Shown here in pieces: positions 1 to 7,002 of a DNA stretch of 9,295 nucleotides. Position numbers and translations under genes: made by a program. Within the stretch, counting starts at the first letter, position 1; each line of letters opens with the position of its first letter. This stretch comes from CAYURR01 sp964446745 (GTDB taxonomy: Bacteria > Bacillota > Clostridia > Lachnospirales > WQUN01), in NCBI GenBank assembly GCA_964446745.1, contig CAYURR010000123.1:1-9295 (forward strand), read 5' to 3'. Below the pieces are notes generated by a model that saw nothing but the letters and a program-made list of their open reading frames with translations, did not search any database and had not been told where the DNA came from.

Positions 1-283
1 GCAGGTCGTCATGTATCAGTGAATAGGTGTGTATCATCTCTATTGCACATGCGAACGGCATGGCAATACTTTCATCCCCGCCGAGGTCCGCGCACGCCGC
101 CAACAGCAGCAACGGACGCAAGCGCTTCGAGGAACCCTCGAGCGCCGAATAACGCATGGCTCTCCATATTACATCCGAGGGCATCGGTTGCGAGGGCATC
201 AGTTCATATGCCGGTGTCAAATATGCCTCGAGCGCGCGTTCGATATTGTGCTTTTCATTTTGATGTAAATTTTGTTGTGTCAC
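1..283 (-). CDS. ispA: Polyprenyl (farnesyl/geranylgeranyl-type) diphosphate synthase, N-terminal part
   Basis: This is a short-chain trans-prenyl diphosphate synthase, which condenses isopentenyl diphosphate with allylic diphosphates to supply isoprenoid precursors in the cytosol. Only the first 94 codons are in the window; the gene runs off the left edge. The reading frame gives an all-helical start, then MRYSALEGSSKRLRP (residues 43-57), which corresponds to the substrate-binding GGKRxRP region, and EMIHTYSLIHDDL at the cut, which is the start of the first aspartate-rich motif (D92, D93). The frame is that of xseB, and a GTG codon follows the xseB TAG stop with no gap. AAGGA lies 10 nt upstream, so GTG at 283 is the likely start; the next in-frame ATG falls well inside the conserved fold. 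Position after xseB is the usual Firmicutes order, normally followed by dxs. The family is secure from the motifs; product chain length cannot be told because the residues after DD are missing. Confidence 0.9.
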   Translation of the reverse strand, partial: MTQQNLHQNEKHNIERALEAYLTPAYELMPSQPMPSDVIWRAMRYSALEGSSKRLRPLLLLAACADLGGDESIAMPFACAIEMIHTYSLIHDDL

Positions 284-514
284 CTATTCAGCGTCCTTCC
301 AAGTGACAGCTTCGAGTAAACCGTCAGCCGTCTTTTGCAGTTTTAAGACCTCGGCTTCGACGGACGCGATGTGCTTTTCGCAGGACAACGCGAGGTCAAT
401 GCCCTCTTTATACAAAGAAACGGCCTCATCAAGACCGATCTCCCCGCCGTCCAGCATCTCCGCGATATCCTCGAGACGCTTCACGGCCTCCTCAAACCTG
501 AGCCGTTTTTTCAT
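284..514 (-). CDS. xseB: Exodeoxyribonuclease VII small subunit
   Basis: XseB is the small helical subunit that assembles in several copies on XseA to form exonuclease VII, which degrades single-stranded DNA to short oligonucleotides. At 76 residues it has the usual family length. The signature is clear: FEEAVKRLEDIAEMLDGGEI (residues 7-26), then LDEAVSLYKEGIDLA and a second long helix to about residue 60. This is the two-helix hairpin of the family. The ATG at 512-514 overlaps the TGA of xseA by four bases (ATGA). A strong Shine-Dalgarno sequence is absent, so translation probably depends on coupling to xseA, which would keep the two subunits in proportion. The stop codon touches the GTG start of ispA. 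Confidence 0.95.
   Translation of the reverse strand: MKKRLRFEEAVKRLEDIAEMLDGGEIGLDEAVSLYKEGIDLALSCEKHIASVEAEVLKLQKTADGLLEAVTWKDAE
294..300 (-). promoter_or_regulatory. Ribosome binding site for ispA inside the xseB end
   Basis: GGAAGGA sits in the last codons of xseB, with AAGGA ending 10 nt before the GTG at 283. It supports a GTG start directly abutting the xseB stop codon. Confidence 0.6.
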
Positions 515-1671
515 TGGTTTATTTTTCCAACCTTTACCTCATCTATAGTCGCCGATGCCGTACCGTCATGCATTGTGATCGTGATGTTTTGATCTGCGTG
601 TAATCCGTTCGCACTCAATATCGGCTTACCGTCCTCACCCAGAAGCGCATATCCTTTACTAAGTATATGCAGCGGTGACACCTTCGATAATAACTCCGTT
701 CGCAAAGCCAAAATCTTCCTGCATTCTTTTATGCGTCTATCTATCTCGCCGCTCATGCGCTCGAGGTTGTCATTTATATATGCGCGTTCCTCAGCCAAGC
801 GACCTGAGATGCCGCGGTTTAATGCCGATATCGTACGCAATACGAACTGCCTGATGTCAATATATAGCGGTATCGCGATCTCCGCCGCCGCGGAAGGTGT
901 AGACACGCGCAGATCCGCCACAAAATCCGCTATCGTATAATCCGTCTCGTGACCGACCGCCGAGATCACGGGTATCTCGGACGCGTAAATCGCACGCGCA
1001 ACAATCTCGGTATTAAACGCCCATAGATCCTCAATGGAACCGCCGCCGCGTCCAACGATTACAAGATCAACGTTACCGCCAGACTTTGACCATACGTTTA
1101 TATCCTTTAATGCCTGCGCTATCTCGTCGGGCGCTGTTTGACCCTGTACGGAGACCGGCGTAACCAACAACTGAACGGTTGGGTTCCTACGCTTGGCTAT
1201 GCGCATGATGTCTCGTAACGCCGCTCCGTCTCCCGAGGTCACCACTGCGATACGTTTCGGATACGGTGGTACGGACTTCTTGTGCTCCGGCGCAAACAAT
1301 CCCTCGTCCGAAAGGCGTTTCTTGAGCTGCTCGAACGCCTTTGCAAGCGAACCGACCCCAAGCGGCTCTATGTATTCGCAGTAGAGCTGTACCTGCCCGG
1401 TCTTTTCGTAGACTGAGACATAACCACTCACGAGCACATCCATTCCGTTTTCGGGTTCAAAGGTCGACATCTGCGCGTACGACTTAAACATCACGCAGGG
1501 TAGCGTCGCGTTTTCGTCCTTCAACGAAAAATACATATGCCCCGAGCTGTGCGGCTTGAAATTCGCTATCTCACCGGACACGAATACACTCGAGAGCACC
1601 GCATCCATCGAAAACATATCCTTCAAATATGCATTTAGCGCGGTGACCGAAAACGCGTGAGGCTTTTTCAT
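511..1671 (-). CDS. xseA: Exodeoxyribonuclease VII large subunit
   Basis: XseA is the catalytic subunit of exonuclease VII. The 386 residues contain an N-terminal OB-fold (about 5-103, with SVTALNAYLKDMF and VSGEIANFKPHSSGHMYFSL). The catalytic domain follows (about 120-270): VVTSGDGAALRDI (143-155), GRGGGSIEDLWAFN (207-220) and SAVGHETDYTIADFVADL (237-254). A helical stalk spans about 270-332, and the C-terminal PLHILSKGYALL element (333-344) with a small beta end follows. D154, R208, H241 and D244 align with the residues I recall as catalytically important in the E. coli enzyme. The protein is short (E. coli XseA is about 456 residues); the deficit lies mostly in the stalk. The usual SPTGAA is SGDGAA here. 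It overlaps nusB upstream and xseB downstream by four bases each and lacks a strong ribosome binding site, so it is probably translationally coupled. Confidence 0.96.
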   Translation of the reverse strand: MKKPHAFSVTALNAYLKDMFSMDAVLSSVFVSGEIANFKPHSSGHMYFSLKDENATLPCVMFKSYAQMSTFEPENGMDVLVSGYVSVYEKTGQVQLYCEYIEPLGVGSLAKAFEQLKKRLSDEGLFAPEHKKSVPPYPKRIAVVTSGDGAALRDIMRIAKRRNPTVQLLVTPVSVQGQTAPDEIAQALKDINVWSKSGGNVDLVIVGRGGGSIEDLWAFNTEIVARAIYASEIPVISAVGHETDYTIADFVADLRVSTPSAAAEIAIPLYIDIRQFVLRTISALNRGISGRLAEERAYINDNLERMSGEIDRRIKECRKILALRTELLSKVSPLHILSKGYALLGEDGKPILSANGLHADQNITITMHDGTASATIDEVKVGKINQ

Positions 1672-2114
1672 GCGTCTTTATCGACCTGAGCCACTTTGTC
1701 AGTAGCTTTGTCAGCTGTTTTACTCGCTTTGCCCAAGAGGCCGTTTATAAACTTAGGTGAGCTGTCGTCACCGTATTCCTTTGCGAGCTCGACAGCTTCG
1801 TTTATAGACACCGACAGCGGCAGATTATCGTATTCGCTTTCATACAGCGACAGACGGAGTATGGCCAGATCGACCTTATTGATACGGCCGATCTCCCAAT
1901 CCGTCAACAATCCCTCTATACGTGTATCGAGGTTTTCCATTTTACTTACGCAACCGTTATATACCCTCGACAGATATGACCGTGTCTCATTATTTAGCTC
2001 CGGTAATTCCTCGGTGACATACCGTTCAAATATCTCCTCGATATCTGCAATCGGATGAAACGGTATCGAATATACCAGCGAAAATGCGTGCTTCCTTGCT
2101 GTCCTGCGGTTCAT
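1668..2114 (-). CDS. nusB: Transcription antitermination / rRNA processivity factor NusB
   Basis: NusB pairs with NusE (ribosomal protein S10) and binds boxA RNA to promote antitermination, chiefly on rRNA operons. The 148 residues form the expected all-helical protein. They include the basic N-terminal RRTARKHAFSLVYS (3-16), the central GRINKVDLAILRLSLYE (76-92), and the C-terminal signature INEAVELAKEYGDDSSPKFI (104-123) followed by NGLLGK. Residues 131-148 are a Lys/Asp/Ala-rich tail beyond the conserved fold, partly built from repeated ADK/TDK units. The ATG at 2112-2114 lies 2 nt after the stop of the Asp23/Gls24 gene and has AGGAG about 11 nt upstream. The gene ends in an ATGA overlap with xseA. 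The Asp23-nusB-xseA order matches many Firmicutes. Confidence 0.95.
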   Translation of the reverse strand: MNRRTARKHAFSLVYSIPFHPIADIEEIFERYVTEELPELNNETRSYLSRVYNGCVSKMENLDTRIEGLLTDWEIGRINKVDLAILRLSLYESEYDNLPLSVSINEAVELAKEYGDDSSPKFINGLLGKASKTADKATDKVAQVDKDA

Positions 2115-2116
2115 GA

Positions 2117-2479
2117 TTATTTCTTCTCCTGTATGACGCCCGTCACATTCACGTTGGCTTCTGTGACCGTGAGCCCTGTCATGGTCTCAACGGCGTTCTT
2201 TATCTTGCTCTGAACCTCTGCAGCGACGTCCTGAATCTTCGATCCGAGGCTTACCAATATCGATATGGTCACCTTGACATTATTGCCCTCTACCTCGACC
2301 GTAATGCCCTTGTTCGGGCTCTTTCTGCCCAGCATTTCCGCTATATCACCGGTCAGGTTACCGCTAAGGCCCACTACGGCCTTGACCTCCTGAGCCGCCG
2401 TACGCGCTATGATCGCTATCGCCTCGTCTGTTATCTGCACCTGGCCCTTATTATCGTTCTGAATCTTCAGTGACGTCAT
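2117..2479 (-). CDS. Asp23/Gls24 family protein (YqhY-like)
   Basis: This is a small cytoplasmic protein of the Asp23/Gls24 (DUF322) family. Members are linked to envelope stress or, for B. subtilis YqhY beside nusB, to fatty-acid/acetyl-CoA carboxylase homeostasis; the biochemical role is not settled. The family pattern is plain: GQVQITDEAIAIIARTAAQE near the N-terminus, GITVEVEGNNVKVTISILV in the middle, and IQDVAAEVQSKIKNAVETMT before a final beta strand TEANVNVTGV. The frame is open to ATG codons at 2500, 2491 and 2479. I prefer 2479: AAGGG lies 13 nt upstream, while 2491 is directly abutted by that AAGGG and 2500 has no Shine-Dalgarno sequence. From 2500 the product would be 127 residues, from 2479 120. 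It sits 2 nt before nusB, as yqhY does. No accB or accC precedes it here; serS does instead. Confidence 0.88.
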   Translation of the reverse strand: MTSLKIQNDNKGQVQITDEAIAIIARTAAQEVKAVVGLSGNLTGDIAEMLGRKSPNKGITVEVEGNNVKVTISILVSLGSKIQDVAAEVQSKIKNAVETMTGLTVTEANVNVTGVIQEKK

Positions 2480-2517
2480 CTCACGAACCATTCCCTTCAT
2501 CGTTCATACTGTGCAGA

Positions 2518-2545
2518 AGTATACCACATTTTCAAGGTTTCGCAA
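2518..2545 (-). promoter_or_regulatory. Candidate sigma-A promoter for the yqhY-nusB-xseA-xseB-ispA block
   Basis: Read on the minus strand, TTGCGA (2545-2540) and TATACT (2523-2518) are separated by 16 nt. The -10 element is preceded by TG one base away, making an extended -10 (TGGTATACT). A start near 2512-2510 would leave about 30 nt of leader before the ATG at 2479. The -35 matches only four of six consensus bases, so the extended -10 carries most of the weight. It lies in the only gap (2501-2547) between serS and the downstream block. No terminator hairpin is visible there, so read-through from serS is also expected. Confidence 0.5.
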
Positions 2546-2547
2546 GT

Positions 2548-3831
2548 TTACAGGGTAATCTTTTCCTTGTTTCCCATATACATCCGAAGCGGTGCGGGGA
2601 TATTTACAGAGCCGTCCGCGTTCAGATTATTCTCAAGGAATGCTATGAGCATACGCGGCGGCGCGACGACCGTGTTGTTCAGTGTATGCGCGAAATAATT
2701 GCCCGTTTCCTTACCCTTTATGCGTATACCGAGGCGTCTTGCCTGTGCATCGCCTAGATTTGAGCAGCTGCCGACCTCGAAGTATTTCTTCTGTCTCGGA
2801 GACCACGCCTCTACGTCTATGCTCTTGACCTTCAGATCCGCCAGATCACCGGAGCAGCACTCGAGTGTGCGCACGGGTATATCTAGCGTACGGAAGAAGT
2901 CTACTGTGTGCTGCCAGAGCTTTTCAAACCATGCGGGGCTGTCCTCGGGCTTACATACAACGACCATTTCCTGTTTCTCAAATTGATGAATACGATATAC
3001 GCCGCGCTCCTCGATGCCATGCGCCCCTACCTCTTTACGGAAGCACGGTGAATAGCTTGTAAGTGCCTGTGGCAGATCCTCTTCGTTTACAATGCTGTCT
3101 ATAAACTTACCAATCATGGAGTGTTCGCTCGTGCCGATCAGGTACAGGTCCTCGCCCTCTATCTTGTACATCATATTTTCCATTTCGGTAAAACTCATTA
3201 CGCCCGTTACGACATTGCTTCTGATCATGTACGGCGGTATATAGTAGGTAAAACCGCGATCGATCATGAAATCCCTCGCGTATGAAAGTATCGCGGAATG
3301 CAACCTCGCGATATCGCCGCGCAGGAAATAGAAGCCGTTGCCGCTCGTGCGTCTCGCGCTGTCGAGGTCTATTCCGTTCAACTTTTCCATGATATCCACG
3401 TGGTACGGCACCTCGAACTCAGGTACAAACGGATCACCGTAACGACCGACCTCAACGTTTTCGCTGTCGTCCTTACCTATCGGTACGGTATCGTCTATGA
3501 TATTCGGGATCACCATCATGATCTGCTTGATCTGGTCTGTGATCTCCTCTTCGGATTTCTCAAGCTCTGCAAGCTCGGCAGACATCGCATTGACCTTGGC
3601 TTTTGCCTCCTCGGCGAGATCCTTTTGACCCTTGGCCATATAGCCGCCTATCTCTTTGCTTATTGTGTTCCTCTGGCTGCGCAGATAATCTCCGCGTGAT
3701 TTGGCCTCGCGGAATTTCTCGTCTAACGCGATGACCTCGTCTACCATTGACAGCTTTTGATCCTGAAATTTCTTCTTGATGTTTTCCTTTACGATCTCGG
3801 GATTGGCCCTCAAAAATTTAATGTCCAACAT
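2548..3831 (-). CDS. serS: Seryl-tRNA synthetase (serine--tRNA ligase)
   Basis: SerRS charges tRNA-Ser (and tRNA-Sec where present) with serine, using ATP, in the cytosol. The 427 residues match the family length. Residues 1-110 are the N-terminal tRNA-binding arm: MLDIKFLRANPEIVKENI, then a long charged antiparallel coiled coil (about 28-103). The class II catalytic core follows, with the serine pocket LIGTSEHS (231-238), motif 2 FRKEVGAHGIEERGVYRIHQ (264-283) plus FEKQEM, the GSCSNLGDAQARR strand (354-366), and motif 3 HTLNNTVVAPPRMLIAFLEN (382-401) with R393. TSE in place of bacterial TAE, and the motif 3 wording in place of HTLNGSGLAVGR, resemble archaeal or eukaryotic enzymes more than the E. 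coli type. The ATG at 3831 has AGGAG 10 nt upstream. The gene lies 18 nt after the sensor kinase stop, leaving no room for a T-box leader. Confidence 0.97.
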   Translation of the reverse strand: MLDIKFLRANPEIVKENIKKKFQDQKLSMVDEVIALDEKFREAKSRGDYLRSQRNTISKEIGGYMAKGQKDLAEEAKAKVNAMSAELAELEKSEEEITDQIKQIMMVIPNIIDDTVPIGKDDSENVEVGRYGDPFVPEFEVPYHVDIMEKLNGIDLDSARRTSGNGFYFLRGDIARLHSAILSYARDFMIDRGFTYYIPPYMIRSNVVTGVMSFTEMENMMYKIEGEDLYLIGTSEHSMIGKFIDSIVNEEDLPQALTSYSPCFRKEVGAHGIEERGVYRIHQFEKQEMVVVCKPEDSPAWFEKLWQHTVDFFRTLDIPVRTLECCSGDLADLKVKSIDVEAWSPRQKKYFEVGSCSNLGDAQARRLGIRIKGKETGNYFAHTLNNTVVAPPRMLIAFLENNLNADGSVNIPAPLRMYMGNKEKITL

Positions 3832-3841
3832 TCTTCATTCG

Positions 3842-3846
3842 CTCCT
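3842..3846 (-). promoter_or_regulatory. Ribosome binding site of serS
   Basis: AGGAG ends 10 nt before the serS ATG at 3831 and lies within the 18-nt gap after the kinase stop codon. An ATG at 3838-3836 is out of frame with serS. The site supports 3831 as the start and independent ribosome loading on a shared transcript. Confidence 0.65.
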
Positions 3847-3849
3847 GTT

Positions 3850-6800
3850 CTATATATTGCTTAATAATAAGCTTAGCGCCTCAATCTTTTCTATTACTAT
3901 ATCCAGATCCATAGTCTCTATAAGAGAGCAGATCTCCGTAACCAAGACATCATAATCCTCCCCGAAGCTAAGGCCTTTCAAACGCTCCGCGAATTTGTCG
4001 GCCTCTGAGCTGTGACCCTTTTTACATGCGTCTGTCAAGCCTGGCAATATCTCAGACAATAACGTCGGATCGGCCTCCTCTTTTTCGGCATCAGGTACTA
4101 TGCACACAATCGGCCTGAGCAAATCCGAAAAACCGGTCAGGTTACAGCAAAATTCCTCCGTATGCATCGCCACAAATTCCAGTCTGTCTGTTTTGGCTGC
4201 TATCTCAAGCTCCGCTGCAGCGTTTGCGAGCACCTCTGCGCCTATGCTGCGCAGACTACCCTTGATCCCGTGAATGTTGATCCCATAGTTTTTATAATCC
4301 TCTTCCGAATATTGCTCATACAGCGTCTCGGCGTATTTCATGCTCTCGGATACAAACCGCCCGAGTATGCGAATATATGCCCTCGGGCTCGCACCCGTGT
4401 TATCTATACCGCGTTCGACATTCAACCCATCTATACCTTTTAATGCCCTAAGTGTCGCTATGTCTTCCTCGTCCATTTCTGATAGGTCGGGCTCGATCTC
4501 CTTTGTACGATACTTACCGGGATCCAACCATTTGATCAATATATTGTTCAGTGCCGTGCGGTCTATTGGCTTTGTTAGGAAGTCATTCATACCCTTAGAC
4601 ATGAGCAGTTCCTTTGTACCGTGAACGGCATTTGCTGTCAGTGCAATGATCGGCACATATTTATATTCATCACCGAGTGCGCGAATGCGTTCGGTCGTTT
4701 CGATACCGTCCATATCCGGCATCATATGATCCATAAAGATTACATCATATTTCGTGTTATAGACCTTTTCTAATGCCTCCTGCCCGCTCTGGGCTGTGTC
4801 CGGTACAATCCTGTGTGTTGCAAGTATTGCCATCGCCACAGTCAGGTTTATCGAGTTGTCGTCTACGACGAGCACCTTTACATTATCCGCAACTATCGTA
4901 TCGAGCTCGATCAGCTCCTCGACCTCGTCAGGATTTCCGAGAACAAGCGGAAGATATACCCTGAACGTCGATCCGACCCCATAGCTGCTTTCGACCGTTA
5001 TGCGACCATTCATCATCTCACAGAGGCGTTTTGTAATCGCGAGCCCGAGGCCTGTACCGATGATACCCCTGTTCTTTTCCGTGTCTACCTGCTCAAACGA
5101 ATCAAACAGCCTACCTATATCCTCGTCCTTGATACCCACGCCCGAGTCCGTAACCGAAAGGCACAGCTCCTTACCGTCCGTTCCTATCACAACACTCGCA
5201 GACAACTTAACAAATCCCTCTACTGTATATTTGACAGCGTTATTGAGGATGTTTGTGATGATCTGTCGAACACGTATCTCGTCACCGTAGAGTATTGATG
5301 GAATGTCGTCGCTGATATCACTTTCAAAGAACAGCTCCTTCGACCGCGCCGCAAAATAGGTCATCGAGCAGACATTATCGAGTAGCGTCTTGATGTTATA
5401 GCTTACATTTAATATTTCAAACTTACCGCTTTCGATCTTTGAAAAATCCAATATGTCATTGATGATATACAACAGCGAATGCGAGACTGCCTTGATATCA
5501 TTGAAATAACTCTTTTGGGCTTCATCTAGATTATCGGTGCGCATGATATCCGATAGCCCGATGATCGCATTCATAGGGGTGCGAATCTCGTGGCTCATCA
5601 GCGCTAAAAATTCGCTCTTTGCAGCCGTAGCCGCCTCGGCCTTACGCTTCATCTCGTAAGCTTCAGCGGTACGCTCCAGAACCAGCGTCTCCAGATTTTC
5701 TGTAAAATCCCTGAGGTCACGCTCCATTACCGAATAATAATCGAGGAACACATTTATCTGGACAAAGCAATACACAACGACGAAAACCGGGAACATATCG
5801 AGGCTGTCCCAAGCCGAAAGTCCGATCTTATTTGACAGCACACCGATTACCAGAGTAAGCAGGCTTACAAACTCAAGCACAGATTCCATTTTGCGCTTCT
5901 TTATAAAAGCCTTTACGATAAACACGAGGCTCGTGAGGAAGAACGAGAGTGCGATGCCGTGAAGCACATTCATATATTTGCTGATGGTATATGTCGGCAG
6001 GATATAGATGGCCAAAACTGTCGCGATAGCGAATGCAGGAGCAATCTTGCGCTGCCATCCCGGCTTTAAATATCGCACAAGCGTGAAATTGTTTGCAAAA
6101 TAGCCCGCGATAATGAGTGCCGCATACTCGGCTCTATAGATGTATTTCCAGTCCACAAACGGTACCGCGTTATAGGCAATGCTCTCACCGAGTGACGCGA
6201 GTGTTATATAAGCGCACATTATCACCACAATCGAGAAGTCCAGATAGTTGCTGCGCCCCTCCGTCTGCAGATAGACCACAAAGAAGTAGGAGAACAATAA
6301 CACGAGCCCACCCGAGAACAAGCCATTCGCAAATAATAGGAACGAGCGCAGCACCCTTATATTATCCAGCGTACCTATGAGCATCGGCTGTGTAAAACCG
6401 CCGCTTATGTGATCATAGTTTTGTATCTGGACGACGATATCAATGGGCACGGTGTTTTCATGCGTAGGCTCTGCCCAATCACTCACGAGTGGACGCTGAT
6501 ATCCAACCGTCGGTAAAAAACTCACATAATGCTCGTCGAGGTCTTTCGAAACCCTGCCAGCGTGGGTGGTTTCTATGCCGTTTATGTATATCCTGTACGC
6601 GCTGTATTGATAGCGCGAATATATGCCTACATCCGTAAACTCCGATGGCAAATCCAGTCTCAATCGATATGTCGCGTAACCTTGGGATTTAGGAAACAAC
6701 TCCGGATCATCTTTCCAGTAATGCGGAAAGGTCACATGTGAAGCCTCGCTCTGCGCGGACGCAATACCTTGCCTAAAATCCTCTGGGCTGTACAACCTGT

Positions 6801-7002
6801 TAGGATAAAATTCCCATTCGCCATTCAGCAGATACAGCTTGTTCACTGACGGTGTCCCGCTATATCCATTCTGAGCGCTTACAGGCATGATCTTCGGTAT
6901 TCTGAAAATAACCCCATACGGCAATATAAACAAAATAAAAAGGATTGAAATAATCACAACTCCAATCCTTAGCTTTGCTTGAGCGTCATATTTTTTCATC
7001 AT
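3850..7002 (-). CDS. 7TMR-DISM hybrid sensor histidine kinase (HisKA-HATPase-REC-Hpt)
   Basis: This is a membrane-bound hybrid kinase of 1050 residues that should autophosphorylate and pass phosphate through an internal relay. An N-terminal helix (about 13-33) is followed by an extracytoplasmic jelly-roll-like sensor (about 50-215; LNGEWEFYPNRLY, TFPHYW, GYATYRLRL, YRIYINGIE), typical of the galactose-binding-like domain before 7TMR-DISM. Seven hydrophobic helices (about 220-420) and a short coiled coil (424-466) lead into HisKA with SHEIRTPMNAIIG (H471). HATPase has NILNNAVKYT (584-593), DSGVGI (619-624) and GTGLGL (649-654). The receiver has DD714-715, D758, T789 and K811. Hpt has IHGIKGSL with H911. 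Residues 970-1050 form an extra helical segment of unknown role. No HAMP or PAS domain is seen. The ATG overlaps the upstream regulator stop (ATGATG; the second ATG at 6999 is an alternative start). The ligand is unknown; related sensors suggest a carbohydrate or other small molecule. Confidence 0.95.
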   Translation of the reverse strand: MMKKYDAQAKLRIGVVIISILFILFILPYGVIFRIPKIMPVSAQNGYSGTPSVNKLYLLNGEWEFYPNRLYSPEDFRQGIASAQSEASHVTFPHYWKDDPELFPKSQGYATYRLRLDLPSEFTDVGIYSRYQYSAYRIYINGIETTHAGRVSKDLDEHYVSFLPTVGYQRPLVSDWAEPTHENTVPIDIVVQIQNYDHISGGFTQPMLIGTLDNIRVLRSFLLFANGLFSGGLVLLFSYFFVVYLQTEGRSNYLDFSIVVIMCAYITLASLGESIAYNAVPFVDWKYIYRAEYAALIIAGYFANNFTLVRYLKPGWQRKIAPAFAIATVLAIYILPTYTISKYMNVLHGIALSFFLTSLVFIVKAFIKKRKMESVLEFVSLLTLVIGVLSNKIGLSAWDSLDMFPVFVVVYCFVQINVFLDYYSVMERDLRDFTENLETLVLERTAEAYEMKRKAEAATAAKSEFLALMSHEIRTPMNAIIGLSDIMRTDNLDEAQKSYFNDIKAVSHSLLYIINDILDFSKIESGKFEILNVSYNIKTLLDNVCSMTYFAARSKELFFESDISDDIPSILYGDEIRVRQIITNILNNAVKYTVEGFVKLSASVVIGTDGKELCLSVTDSGVGIKDEDIGRLFDSFEQVDTEKNRGIIGTGLGLAITKRLCEMMNGRITVESSYGVGSTFRVYLPLVLGNPDEVEELIELDTIVADNVKVLVVDDNSINLTVAMAILATHRIVPDTAQSGQEALEKVYNTKYDVIFMDHMMPDMDGIETTERIRALGDEYKYVPIIALTANAVHGTKELLMSKGMNDFLTKPIDRTALNNILIKWLDPGKYRTKEIEPDLSEMDEEDIATLRALKGIDGLNVERGIDNTGASPRAYIRILGRFVSESMKYAETLYEQYSEEDYKNYGINIHGIKGSLRSIGAEVLANAAAELEIAAKTDRLEFVAMHTEEFCCNLTGFSDLLRPIVCIVPDAEKEEADPTLLSEILPGLTDACKKGHSSEADKFAERLKGLSFGEDYDVLVTEICSLIETMDLDIVIEKIEALSLLLSNI

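Noticed and set aside
19..592. Overlapping plus-strand frames opposite ispA, xseB and the xseA end
   Set aside because: The minus strand carries clear prenyl synthase and exonuclease VII motifs; the plus-strand products are low-information and Ser/Arg-rich.
2501..2547. Intrinsic terminator between serS and the Asp23/Gls24 gene
   Set aside because: No GC-rich hairpin followed by a U-tract is present in the 47-nt gap.
3857..3874. Small inverted repeat GCTTA-TTAT-TAAGC at the end of the kinase gene as a terminator
   Set aside because: The stem has only five mostly A/T pairs, lies inside the coding region and has no following U-tract.
4813..5298. Plus-strand open frame of 161 codons opposite the sensor kinase
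   Set aside because: It covers the well-conserved HATPase and receiver coding region on the other strand and shows no domain of its own.
5873..6058. Minus-strand 61-codon frame inside the kinase gene
   Set aside because: It is an alternate frame within the membrane-helix coding region, with no start signal or recognisable product.
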